A stretch of 41,900 nucleotides of DNA from CAYLJJ01 sp964384025 (GTDB lineage: Bacteria > Myxococcota_A > Bradymonadia > UBA7976 > UBA1532). A model generated the notes under the pieces. It was not told the origin of the DNA. It saw only the letters and a program-made list of their open reading frames with translations, and made no database searches. Positions 25,376 to 33,792 of this stretch are shown here, one piece after another; within the stretch, counting starts at the first letter, position 1, and every line of letters begins with the position of its first letter. The stretch lies in contig CAYLJJ010000061.1 of assembly GCA_964384025.1 (NCBI GenBank), positions 1 to 41,900 of the forward strand, written 5' to 3'. A program made the position numbers and the translations under genes.

Positions 25376-27122
25376 CACCGCTCTCCAAAGCTTGAGAGAG
25401 CTGCTGTAGCTTCCAGGCCTCGGCATAGGGGCCTGGCTGTTTGATCAGCTGCTCATGATCGCCCTCAGCAGAGATCCGCCCCTCTTCTAAAACGATGATG
25501 CGATCTGCGCGAGCCAGAACGTTGAGGCGGTGGGAGACAACGAGGGTGCTCATCTTTCCTTCACGGCGATAGAGTGCACGGATGAGTTGATCTTCGGTGG
25601 CGTGATCCACAGCGCTCATCACATCATCCAAGAGCAGCAGACGCGCCGGGCGATAGAGCGCTCGAGCTAAAGCGATACGCTGTCGCTGTCCCCCAGAGAC
25701 CATCAAGCCCCGCTCTCCTACCAGGGTCTCCAAACCTTGGGGGAAGCTTTCCACTTCTTGGCTCAAAGCCGCGTCTCTTAAGGCGGCCTGGAGCGCCTCC
25801 TCATCGATCTCCTCTGGAGCTTCAGCTGGGGCGATGTTTTCTCGGATGCTGCGACTGAAGAGGAAGGCACTCTGAGGTACATAGGCCAACTGCTCCCAAT
25901 ATGCATCAATGGGCAGATCGCGTACATCCTGGCCACAGAGAAAGAGGCTCCCCTCTGGGGGTTCATAGATCCGGGCGATCAGCTTGAGGAGGCTGCTCTT
26001 ACCGCTGCCTGTTAACCCAAAGATCCCCAACACCTCCCCCTCTTTAAGCTCGAAGGATATCTCTTGAAGGACCGAGCGTTCGGCGCCTGGATAACTAAAG
26101 CTCAGGCCGCGCAGCGCTAAGCTTAGCGGTTGCCCTTCAGGCATGGGAGCCTTGACCATGGAGCGTGCATCAGGGGCGTCGAAGATCTCATAAACCCGCT
26201 CCAGGGAAACATAACCTCGCTGAAGGACCCCCATCATCCAACCCAGGCTGGTGACTCCCACCACGAGGATCTGGATAAAGACCAGAAAGGCGGTGAGGGT
26301 CCCCAGGCTGAGCTGCCCCGCGATCATCTGACGGCCGCCGAAGTAGAGGATTGAGAGGAAGCTTAGGTTCCCTGCTATAGCTACTACAGGGAGGAGCCAA
26401 GCGCGGATCAAGAGCATCTTCTTGCTGAGCGCCAAGAGCTTCTCGTTGCTCTGATCAAAGCGAGCCTGAACCCCCGCTTCAGCTCCATAAGCCTGTATCA
26501 GTCGAGCGCCTCCGTAGCTCTCCAAGATACGCTCACTCAGAACCCCCAGCTCAGCTTGCAGCGCACGGTAGTAAGTGAACATTCGCAGGATGGCGAGGTA
26601 GAGCACCCCTCCCGAGAACAGGATGGGCAGCAGCGCGATGAGGCTCAGCTTTATGTCGAGCTGAAACATCCGCGTGAGGGTGAGGAGCAGGGTGAAGAGA
26701 ACGTTGGCAAGCTGGAGAGCGCTGAAGCCCGCGAGGCTGCGCAGGGCGCCTGCATCTTGGCTCCCTCGTGAGACTAGGTCTCCAGGAGGGTAACGATCAT
26801 AGAAGGTTTGAGGCAGCTCCAGCAGGCGCTCAAAGAGCTTTGATTTGACTCGAAACTCCACCGCTCTGCCTGGATTAAAAAAGAGCGTACGGCTGAGAGT
26901 GCGAACCACCATGATCGCCAAGCCGCTGAGGATGAGGGCCAGAGACCAGGGCCAGACTCCTGAGAATCCCTTCTGAGCCTCCAGGGCATCTACAGCGTGT
27001 TGGATAAAGCTGGGCAGGGCCACCATCAGGGCATTGGTAGCTAAGAGCGCGAGCACTCCCAGGAGATACCAGCCGCGGTAGCGATGGGCATATTCAAACC
27101 AGAACCGAATGAGGCGCTTCAC
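25368..27122 (-). CDS. ABC exporter half-transporter, MdlA-like
   Basis: 584 residues, GTG start at 27122. Six transmembrane helices in the N-terminal 310 residues include TFYDRYPPGDLVSRGSQD. The nucleotide-binding domain has Walker A GLTGSGKSS, Q-loop YVPQSAFLFSRSI, canonical signature VSGGQRQRIALARAL and H-loop VSHRLN. Walker B reads LLLLDDVMSAVD, with Asp where the catalytic Glu normally sits. This is the degenerate-site hallmark of heterodimeric exporters such as MdlAB and TM287/288, and it complements the partner's LSQGQ signature and intact Glu. The two genes overlap by 8 bases and clearly form one operon. Confidence 0.93.
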   Translation of the reverse strand: MKRLIRFWFEYAHRYRGWYLLGVLALLATNALMVALPSFIQHAVDALEAQKGFSGVWPWSLALILSGLAIMVVRTLSRTLFFNPGRAVEFRVKSKLFERLLELPQTFYDRYPPGDLVSRGSQDAGALRSLAGFSALQLANVLFTLLLTLTRMFQLDIKLSLIALLPILFSGGVLYLAILRMFTYYRALQAELGVLSERILESYGGARLIQAYGAEAGVQARFDQSNEKLLALSKKMLLIRAWLLPVVAIAGNLSFLSILYFGGRQMIAGQLSLGTLTAFLVFIQILVVGVTSLGWMMGVLQRGYVSLERVYEIFDAPDARSMVKAPMPEGQPLSLALRGLSFSYPGAERSVLQEISFELKEGEVLGIFGLTGSGKSSLLKLIARIYEPPEGSLFLCGQDVRDLPIDAYWEQLAYVPQSAFLFSRSIRENIAPAEAPEEIDEEALQAALRDAALSQEVESFPQGLETLVGERGLMVSGGQRQRIALARALYRPARLLLLDDVMSAVDHATEDQLIRALYRREGKMSTLVVSHRLNVLARADRIIVLEEGRISAEGDHEQLIKQPGPYAEAWKLQQLSQALESGDE

Positions 27123-27340
27123 CCGCAGCCCGGCTTGCTATCCATTTTGAGTGCCAGACAGCTGAAGCGCTGGAGCAGAGCAAGCAGCCAGGAAGAAGCA
27201 AACCCTTGGCGATCCCTGCAAATGGCGCGGTGTATCCTGGCTGCGACTTGCATCGCGAAGAGAGAGACCAAGGCCGCGCCAGTGCTTGAAGAGGCGTCGG
27301 TGGTGAGGATGGTGGACATATTTTCCTCTCGATGAGCGCT

Positions 27341-28234
27341 TCAGAAGCGTTTTACCCGAGAGTGGCAGTAGGGCGCGCCCCCTTTGCGAGCATAATAATC
27401 TTGATGGTGCTCCTCAGCGGGCCAGAAGCGCCCTGCAGGCTCAAGGCGGGTCACAACTGAGAGCCCAGTTTTCTCTAGTTGAAGCATGAGGCTCTGGGCG
27501 ATCTCTCGCTGTTTAAGCTCGGTGTAGAAGAGAGCAGAGCGATACTGACTGCCCCGATCGGGACCCTGGCGATTGAGCTGGCTGGGATCGTGGATCTCAA
27601 AGAAAAGCTTGGCGAGGCGCTCAAAATCGATCTGGCTGGGATCATATTGAACCCGCACCACCTCGGCGTGACCGCTTTGTCCTGAACAGACTTCTGCATA
27701 GCTGGGCGCCTGGCTCTCTCCGCCCATATAGCCGGAGTCGGCTCGCAGCACTCCGGGCTGCTGTTCCATGTGATACTCAACGCCCCAAAAGCAGCCCCCT
27801 GCAAAGAAAGCCTCCGCCCGAGGCGCCGCGCTGAAGTCCATAGAGAGAGAGTTGACACAGTGGCGAACTTGCTTGCTGCTAAAATTCTCTCCTCGAAATA
27901 GATGCCCCAGATGCCCCCCACAGCGTGCGCAGAGGATCTCCATCCGTTCAGCATCGGGACGCTCCTCTATGGCGCCTGGGAGGGCCTCATCAAAGCTGGG
28001 CCACCCAGAACCAGAGTCAAATTTAGCTTGAGAACGGAAGAGGGGGGCATTACAGCGGCGACAGAGGTAAACCCCCTCCTCTTTATGGCTGTTGTACTCC
28101 CCTGTAAAGGGAGGCTCAGTGCCTTGACCGATGATGATCAAAGCCTCTTTGGGGCTCAGCGTTTTCCAGGGCATCTCTGCTCCTTTGGGTATTGGAGTGA
28201 GGAGGACCAGTGGCAGTGTCAAGAGTAGCTTCAT
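27341..28234 (-). CDS. fused methionine sulfoxide reductase MsrB-MsrA
   Basis: Two repair enzymes in one chain, B before A. The MsrB part has two CxxC zinc pairs (CRRC, CARCGGHLGH), the FDSGSGWPSF motif and the catalytic Cys in RHCVNSLSMDF. The MsrA part starts AFFAGGCFWGVEYHM (catalytic Cys) and contains HAEVVRVQYDP and AEEHHQDYY, with a Cys near the C-terminus (APYCHSR) as possible resolver. Together they reduce both R and S diastereomers of methionine sulfoxide. The 297-residue frame begins with a hydrophobic stretch (KLLLTLPLVLLTPIP) that may be a signal peptide, but GAGGAG directly abuts that ATG. An internal ATG at 28174, exactly at the MsrB domain and with AAAGGAG five bases upstream, would give a cytoplasmic 277-residue form. 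Confidence 0.93.
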   Translation of the reverse strand: MKLLLTLPLVLLTPIPKGAEMPWKTLSPKEALIIIGQGTEPPFTGEYNSHKEEGVYLCRRCNAPLFRSQAKFDSGSGWPSFDEALPGAIEERPDAERMEILCARCGGHLGHLFRGENFSSKQVRHCVNSLSMDFSAAPRAEAFFAGGCFWGVEYHMEQQPGVLRADSGYMGGESQAPSYAEVCSGQSGHAEVVRVQYDPSQIDFERLAKLFFEIHDPSQLNRQGPDRGSQYRSALFYTELKQREIAQSLMLQLEKTGLSVVTRLEPAGRFWPAEEHHQDYYARKGGAPYCHSRVKRF

Positions 28235-28486
28235 CTCCTCTCTGATAGTTTGGGGAGATCAAGGGTTTCAAAGCTGGGCATTCCTGAGCACGGATGGGAT
28301 CATCTTTATAGAGCCCGATCGATCTTGACAGGCTCGTTAAGATCCTGTGAGGCTCCTCTCTGTTGATCGAAGATTGGCTTGGATGTGTTGTCAAAGAGGG
28401 AGCGTGGTCCCTCGAGCGAACCCTAAGGCTCGATCAGGGGGCTGCGCAGTGGCTTGGAGGCATGGCCATCATCGGAGGAGGGCTCT

Positions 28487-29638
28487 GTGGTTGGGGATGC
28501 TGTCATACTCGTGCCTGGGTTTATGGGCTTCGGTCGCTTTGGTTCGCTCTATTATTTCGCGGATCGGGTGTCAGCGACCATACGTGGAGCGCTCCGCGAC
28601 CGGTTGGGCTACGCCGTGCCGGTGGTTGGGATTGGTACCGATCCGATCGGTTGCCTTATATCGCGTCAGACCTACCTGTTGCGCGAACTCCACCGCCTCG
28701 ACGAGGAGCTTGGTGGAGTGGAGCGCTTTCATCTTGTGGGGCACAGCACCGGCGGTGTGGATGCAGAGCTGCTCACTTGCCGTGATCCGCTCAAGGGGAA
28801 GTATTGGAATATAGCGAGCGAGCAGCGCCGACGGATCGCCTCGGTTACAACGCTGTCGGCGCCGCACTACGGGACCTGCCTCGTGGAGAGCCCAGCTGCA
28901 GGTTGGTTCCTGAGCCCATTCGATCCGCGTGGTCTGCGCGAAGCCACACAGATGATCGGATCTCTACTCTTCCTGTTTGCCAGCCGGTCATTGTCGTCAG
29001 ATGCTCTCATCGCGTTGCTGTATGCTGCACCGGAGAGCGCACTGTTTGTCTCTCGCTTCCTTACACATCGCAAACTTATCGAGGATCTGCGACCAGATAA
29101 TTTAGCGCGGTTGCGAGCAGAGAATCCGCCCGACTCTGAGATCCCCGCATCGGTTCGTTGTTTTGTGTCGGTGACCCCGCCTGAACCGGCGCAGATCTCT
29201 GGGGTACCACGCGCCTGTGATAAGTTCTTCCAACATATGCACATGCTCACCGCGACATATGCGCAGAACCACGCTGCGGTGGAGACGGATCGCTTCCTCG
29301 AGATCCTTGAACGGCACCGCGAAGCGGAGCATATCATCAGCAACCCAGCGGCAATGCTAAAGCCCTTGGACGTCGAAGCGAACGACGGCGTTGTCAACGC
29401 CGCGCGTCAGTTGCTCACAACACACGCCCCAGCTGAGAGACCTGATCAAGCATTTGGAGCCATCGTCGTAGGCGATCATGGGGACGTGATCGGGCACTAC
29501 GATCGCCAAGACCGGCTGATGGCAGGGCGAATCATGAACCACGGTTTCTTTCGAAGTGGGTCGGGTTTTGGTGACACCGAGTTCTTCGAATTGTGGGGGC
29601 GTATCGCCACGCATGTCGCTGAAGCGGCTGCAGTTTGA
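28487..29638 (+). CDS. alpha/beta-hydrolase lipase/esterase, first gene of the GRE operon
   Basis: 383 residues from GTG 28487, selected because GGAGGAGG lies five bases upstream; the frame is open to TTG 28454 without such a site. It has the lipase hallmarks: a strand and oxyanion loop VILVPGFMGFG (residues 6-16) and the nucleophile elbow LVGHSTGG (Ser87). His and Asp candidates for the triad lie in VNDGVVN-like and VVGDHGDVIGHYD segments near the C-terminus. There is no signal peptide, so it is probably cytoplasmic. It is followed after 28 bases by a glycyl radical enzyme, then an SCP2-like protein and an activase. That context suggests it releases or loads an ester-linked, probably hydrophobic, substrate. 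Codon usage is richer in GCG/CGC than in the genes on either side of the operon. Confidence 0.88.
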   Translation: MVGDAVILVPGFMGFGRFGSLYYFADRVSATIRGALRDRLGYAVPVVGIGTDPIGCLISRQTYLLRELHRLDEELGGVERFHLVGHSTGGVDAELLTCRDPLKGKYWNIASEQRRRIASVTTLSAPHYGTCLVESPAAGWFLSPFDPRGLREATQMIGSLLFLFASRSLSSDALIALLYAAPESALFVSRFLTHRKLIEDLRPDNLARLRAENPPDSEIPASVRCFVSVTPPEPAQISGVPRACDKFFQHMHMLTATYAQNHAAVETDRFLEILERHREAEHIISNPAAMLKPLDVEANDGVVNAARQLLTTHAPAERPDQAFGAIVVGDHGDVIGHYDRQDRLMAGRIMNHGFFRSGSGFGDTEFFELWGRIATHVAEAAAV

Positions 29639-29666
29639 ACTGCTCAGATAGTGTAAGGGAGAGCGC

Positions 29667-32123
29667 ATGAGCCTTGTCACTTTGGATGACATCAGACTGA
29701 AGGAGCATACTCTGGAGCGCCACCCACGATTGGCGTCGCTGCGGAAGCAACTGCTCGCGAGCCAGGTTGAGATCTGCGTTGAACGGGCGCGTCATATCAC
29801 CGCTTACCTGCGCGACCTAGATCATCCCAACGATGGACCCGAGGTGCGACAGGCAAAGAAGGTAGCGCACTACCTCCGATACAAGACACCAGCGGTACAT
29901 GATGAGAACCTGCTGGCTGGGAGCACCACCAGCAAGGCGCTTGGTGCACCGCTGTTTCCCGAGTTCTTTGCGCTTACACTCTGGCCGGAGCTGTACACGG
30001 TAAGCGAGCGCAAGAAGAACCCCCAGCTGCTGACGGCTGAAGAGGCCCGCGAGCTGAATGAGGAGGTGTTCCCGTTTTGGATGGAGCGCAATGTACTGGA
30101 GGTGTTGCGTGCGCGCACCGGACGCACAACGGAGCTGCGTCTGTTTGAGGAGATGACCTTCTTTCTCGCCAGCAAAGCGGGCACCATCTCCCACACGGTG
30201 CCGAGCTATAAGGCGATGCTCAACCGTGGACTGCTGGGGATGGTCGCCGATGCTGCTGAGAAGGAGCGTGCGCTGGAGGGGGCGCCGGATGCCGCCTTCT
30301 ATCGCGCTGTTCGCATCGCTCTTGAAGGGCTCATGGAGCATGCTGCGCACTTGGCCGCGCAGCTCGATAAGCTGGCGCTTGATGAGGAGGATGAGCGACG
30401 CCGCGCCGAGCTGGTTGAGATGGCCGCGATCTGCCGCCGTGTGCCCGCCAATCCGCCGCAGAGCTTCCGGGAAGCTGTACAGGCTCTGTGGCTGTGCCAA
30501 GTCGGAATCCATGCTGAGAATATCAATATGGCGATGAGCCCAGGCCGACTGGACCAAGTGCTCTACCCATATTACCGGCGGGATATCGACGCAGGAGATC
30601 TGGAGCTGGGTGAGGCGATCGATCTGGTGGGTTGCCTATGGCTTAAGTTCGCCGACAACGTCGATATGGTACCTGAGGCTTCGGAATACCTGTTCGGCGG
30701 TGCGGGCTCTGTGCCAGCGGTCACCCTGGGCGGTGTTAATGCTCAGGGTGAGGACGCAGTCAATGATCTGACCTATATCATGCTGCGAGTGACCGAACTC
30801 CTGCGGATCCGCGATCCGAACGTCAACGCCCGCTATCACCTTGAGAAGAACCCCGATGCCTACCGCGATCGTGTCTCTGAGGTGGTGATCAACACAAAGG
30901 CGGTCCCCGCCATCTACAACGACATAACAAATATTATCGCGCTTGAGGGCCAGGGCGAGACCATAGAGCACGCTCGGGACTATGCGGTGATCGGCTGTGT
31001 TGAACTCGCGAGCGCTGGTCGAGAGTACGCGGCATCGAGTTCGATCATCCTCAACCTTGTCGCGCCACTGGAGTTGGCCCTCTTCGCGGGCAAACGACCC
31101 GGCTTTGGAGAGGAGCAGATCGGTCCAAGTACGCCTGCTCCGGCGGTGATGTCATCCTTTAACGAGTTCTGGGAAGCGTTTAAGACTCAGCTTAACTGGG
31201 TGATTGAGAACGCGGTCAAGTTAAACGAGGCCTTCGGCAAAGTTCACCAAGAGATGATGCCATCGCCGCTCCTGTCAGCTTTCACCGTGGGGCCTATGGC
31301 CTGTGGTCGCGATCTCACCCACGGAGGCGCACTTTACAACTCCTCAGGAGCAACACATATCGGGTTCGCTGATGTTGTAGACTCCCTCAACGCGATCGAG
31401 GAGCTTGTCTTTAATCAGGGGACGATCACTTTAGAGGAGTTGATCGCCTCTACGAGCGACAACTTTGAGGGGTCGAATGGCGAGAAGCTGCGGCTGAGGC
31501 TCCTGAACCACGCCCCAAAGTATGGGACAGCACACCCGGTCGCTCGTAAGAACGCAAAGAATCTCGTAGGACAGCTCTTTGAGGTTTACCAGAACTATAC
31601 GAATTACCGTGGAGGGCCCTACCGCCCAGCATATTGGACGATGACAAACCATGCGGGGTTGGGCAGCGTGAGTGCAGCGCTCCCCAGCGGTAGGAGAGCT
31701 GGGGCGATGTTCGCGAGCGGAATCACGCCGGTCTCTGGCGCTGCGCCTGTTTTAACTGAGTGCTTGAACGCGGTCGCAGAGTTGGGGGGGCGGGAGGTCC
31801 CTGGTGGTTGGGCGCTGAACCTCAAGTACAGCCCTGAAGCGGACAGCGCGGCGATGCTTCAAAACTTCGCAGGGACCATCACCGCCTATTTCCAACAGGG
31901 CGGACAGCAGGTCCAATTCAACCTGATGACTTATGAGATGCTGGAAGAAGCACGCCGCGATCCAAAAAAGTACCCTGAGCTTATGGTCAGAGTCTCTGGC
32001 TACTCCGCTTACTTCAATGATCTCAATGAGTTCATGAAGGAGGAACTGATCACGCGCACGCAGTATGACCTGAAGACGGGCATGGCGGTTCCTCTTCCTC
32101 CAGCGCTAAAGAGAGAACCATGA
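29667..32123 (+). CDS. glycyl radical enzyme of the eliminase (dehydratase/lyase) type, subfamily unknown
   Basis: 818 residues. The C-terminal glycyl radical motif reads RVSGYSAYFNDLN with the radical Gly at 778. The thiyl Cys444 lies in AVIGCVELAS, with Glu446 two residues on. The GCVE motif and SPGRLDQVLYPYY (291-303) match glycerol/diol dehydratase, choline lyase and related eliminases, whereas pyruvate formate-lyase has adjacent Cys-Cys. After GCVE the sequence runs LASAGREYAASSS, not the EP/Q wording I associate with CutC, PD or HPAD, so the substrate is open. The enzyme acts only anaerobically after activation. AAGGGAGA precedes ATG 29667. The stop overlaps the next ATG (ATGA). Its partners, a lipase, an SCP2-like protein and an activase, point to a hydrophobic substrate. 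No microcompartment genes are present. Confidence 0.95.
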   Translation: MSLVTLDDIRLKEHTLERHPRLASLRKQLLASQVEICVERARHITAYLRDLDHPNDGPEVRQAKKVAHYLRYKTPAVHDENLLAGSTTSKALGAPLFPEFFALTLWPELYTVSERKKNPQLLTAEEARELNEEVFPFWMERNVLEVLRARTGRTTELRLFEEMTFFLASKAGTISHTVPSYKAMLNRGLLGMVADAAEKERALEGAPDAAFYRAVRIALEGLMEHAAHLAAQLDKLALDEEDERRRAELVEMAAICRRVPANPPQSFREAVQALWLCQVGIHAENINMAMSPGRLDQVLYPYYRRDIDAGDLELGEAIDLVGCLWLKFADNVDMVPEASEYLFGGAGSVPAVTLGGVNAQGEDAVNDLTYIMLRVTELLRIRDPNVNARYHLEKNPDAYRDRVSEVVINTKAVPAIYNDITNIIALEGQGETIEHARDYAVIGCVELASAGREYAASSSIILNLVAPLELALFAGKRPGFGEEQIGPSTPAPAVMSSFNEFWEAFKTQLNWVIENAVKLNEAFGKVHQEMMPSPLLSAFTVGPMACGRDLTHGGALYNSSGATHIGFADVVDSLNAIEELVFNQGTITLEELIASTSDNFEGSNGEKLRLRLLNHAPKYGTAHPVARKNAKNLVGQLFEVYQNYTNYRGGPYRPAYWTMTNHAGLGSVSAALPSGRRAGAMFASGITPVSGAAPVLTECLNAVAELGGREVPGGWALNLKYSPEADSAAMLQNFAGTITAYFQQGGQQVQFNLMTYEMLEEARRDPKKYPELMVRVSGYSAYFNDLNEFMKEELITRTQYDLKTGMAVPLPPALKREP

Positions 32124-32698
32124 GCAAACCACACAGGACGATATTCTGGGCCAAACTCGCGCTGGGTTTCGCGCCGCCGAGCCTCCGAGAGAAGCGCGGA
32201 GCCTGGGACTCCTCTGCAGAGGCCAAATCTGCGGCGTTCTCGTCAACGCGTACTTGGCTCACGCCATTTCTGCTGCGCTCAGTCGCAAAGCGGCTGGCAA
32301 AGCAGCTATACACAGCGCTCGCGGGTGAACTCATCGAAGAGTTCCTCCAGCTCCTCCTTACGCTGATGCGCGTCGCGCTGATCGTTGATCCACGCCTTCA
32401 TAAAGATGTGGAGGGCTTTGAGGGGCGTTTTCAGTTCCTGAGTGATGATGGCGCGGTCGCGGTCGTGGCCGAGTTCTTTGGCCGCTGTATGCATGTCTAC
32501 GAGGGAGAGATCAACGACCCGAACATCACGGTCCGCTTCACCGACAGCAGGGCGCTCATGCGTTATCTGTTGGAGCCTCAACAGGATATTCTAATGTCGA
32601 TGCTCCAACACAAAGTCACGCCGGAGGGCAACCTCAACTACCTGTATCGCTTCGGTTACTTGGCTCGCCGACTACAGGATCTGTATCTTCCAAAATGA
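32120..32698 (+). CDS. SCP2 (sterol carrier protein 2)-like lipid-binding protein
   Basis: 192 residues. The C-terminal ~110 residues follow the SCP2 fold pattern: FEGRFQFLSDDGAVAVVAEF, a GRCMHVYEGEINDPNITVRF strand pair, SRALMRYLLEPQQDILMSML and a closing VTPEGNLNYLYRFGYLARRL. SCP2 domains form a hydrophobic tunnel that binds acyl chains, acyl-CoAs or sterols. The N-terminal ~70 residues are basic and not recognised. The gene is fused by ATGA overlaps to the GRE gene upstream and the GRE-activase gene downstream, so the three proteins are probably made in fixed proportion. Sitting between a GRE and its own activase strongly implies that it serves that enzyme, perhaps by presenting a lipid-like substrate. 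The SCP2 call is from pattern only. Confidence 0.75.
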   Translation: MSKPHRTIFWAKLALGFAPPSLREKRGAWDSSAEAKSAAFSSTRTWLTPFLLRSVAKRLAKQLYTALAGELIEEFLQLLLTLMRVALIVDPRLHKDVEGFEGRFQFLSDDGAVAVVAEFFGRCMHVYEGEINDPNITVRFTDSRALMRYLLEPQQDILMSMLQHKVTPEGNLNYLYRFGYLARRLQDLYLPK

Positions 32699-33591
32699 AC
32701 ACAGCGATTATCGGTGATGTTGCGCGGCATGCGCTGCACGATGGTCCTGGAATCCGTACCGTCCTGTTCCTCAAGGGCTGCCCGTTGCGCTGTCCGTGGT
32801 GCCACAATCCTGAATTCCAACGGCGCAATCCAGAGCTGGTTTGCTATCCCGAGCGCTGTATCGGCTGTGGCGACTGTGCGACTTCCTGCTTCACCGGAGC
32901 AGTTTCTGTAGACACGCTGGGCGCAGTAGACCGGAGGCGTTGCCTTGGGTGTGGGGCTTGCGCCAGGGCCTGTCCTGCGAGGGCCCTGAGGCTCGCCGGG
33001 CAGGTGATGAATGTTGAGCAGGCCCTCGCCCTGGTTGAGGAGGACCGCGCCTACTACGAGGCCTCGGGGGGTGGTGTAACTCTATCGGGTGGAGAGCCAC
33101 TCATTTGGCCCCGCTTTGTCGCTGAGTTGCTTGAGTTGCTCACAGCGCGTGGCATCTCGGTAGCTATAGAGACTTGTGGCGCGGTCAGGTGGGAGATCTT
33201 CGACCGTATCCTCGATCAACTCGACCTCGTGCTCTTTGATGTGAAGGTGGCCGACCCCACCGCGCACCAACAGATCCTCGGTGGTGATGCTCGACTCATC
33301 TTTGGGAATCTCGCGCGCCTCCTCAAGCGTCGTCGTGAGGATGTCATCGTGCGCATCCCGCTCATACCTGGGTTCACTGCTACTGAGGAGAATATCGCGG
33401 GCCTCGCGCAGCGCCTCCGCCCGCTCGCGCCTCCACGAGTGACGCTTCTGCCATACCATCCTATGGGCCAGGGCAAGGCGCGCGCTATCGGAGATCTCCC
33501 CGATCCCTCACTGCCTCACACATCCATGCCGCGCAGCAAGGCACTCGCATTTCGACACTATTTCGACTGGACCAAAGCTGATGTGCCCTAA
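32695..33591 (+). CDS. glycyl-radical enzyme activating enzyme (radical SAM)
   Basis: 298 residues. The radical SAM motif GCPLRCPWCHNPE carries Cys29, Cys33 and Cys36 (CX3CX2C). It is followed by a ferredoxin-like insert with two further clusters: Cys55/58/61/65 (CIGCGDCATSC) and Cys83/86/89/93 (CLGCGACARAC). SGGEPLIWPRF is the SAM-binding GGE motif. Activases with the two-cluster insert serve eliminase-type GREs; the PFL activase lacks it, consistent with the GRE assignment. The enzyme abstracts a hydrogen from Gly778 of the partner using 5'-deoxyadenosyl radical. It overlaps the SCP2-like gene by ATGA and ends the operon; 201 bases of non-coding sequence follow. Confidence 0.95.
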   Translation: MNTAIIGDVARHALHDGPGIRTVLFLKGCPLRCPWCHNPEFQRRNPELVCYPERCIGCGDCATSCFTGAVSVDTLGAVDRRRCLGCGACARACPARALRLAGQVMNVEQALALVEEDRAYYEASGGGVTLSGGEPLIWPRFVAELLELLTARGISVAIETCGAVRWEIFDRILDQLDLVLFDVKVADPTAHQQILGGDARLIFGNLARLLKRRREDVIVRIPLIPGFTATEENIAGLAQRLRPLAPPRVTLLPYHPMGQGKARAIGDLPDPSLPHTSMPRSKALAFRHYFDWTKADVP

Positions 33592-33792
33592 GCCGTTTGA
33601 TTTTGATCTTTGTTATGGTCCAGAGTCTGCCGGATTTGGTAATCTGCCCTTCCTCGGCTGAATTTATGTAGAGTACAGAAGAACTCTATGACCTGCTCAG
33701 GTCAGATTCCAAACAAAAGACCAGGGTAAATGTGGATGCTTTGAATCCACCAGTGCAGCTCCGTGGAGAGGAGTTGAACTCAATGGAGGATT

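Noticed and set aside
27123..27340. Small frames between the ABC and Msr genes
   Set aside because: Frames on both strands lack ribosome-binding sites and conserved features; treated as intergenic.
28454..28486. TTG 28454 as the lipase start
   Set aside because: GGAGGAGG lies inside this stretch, five bases before GTG 28487, and the hydrolase core begins directly after that codon.
29817..30557. 246-codon minus-strand frame inside the GRE gene
   Set aside because: Antisense shadow of a secure coding sequence; no start context or domain.
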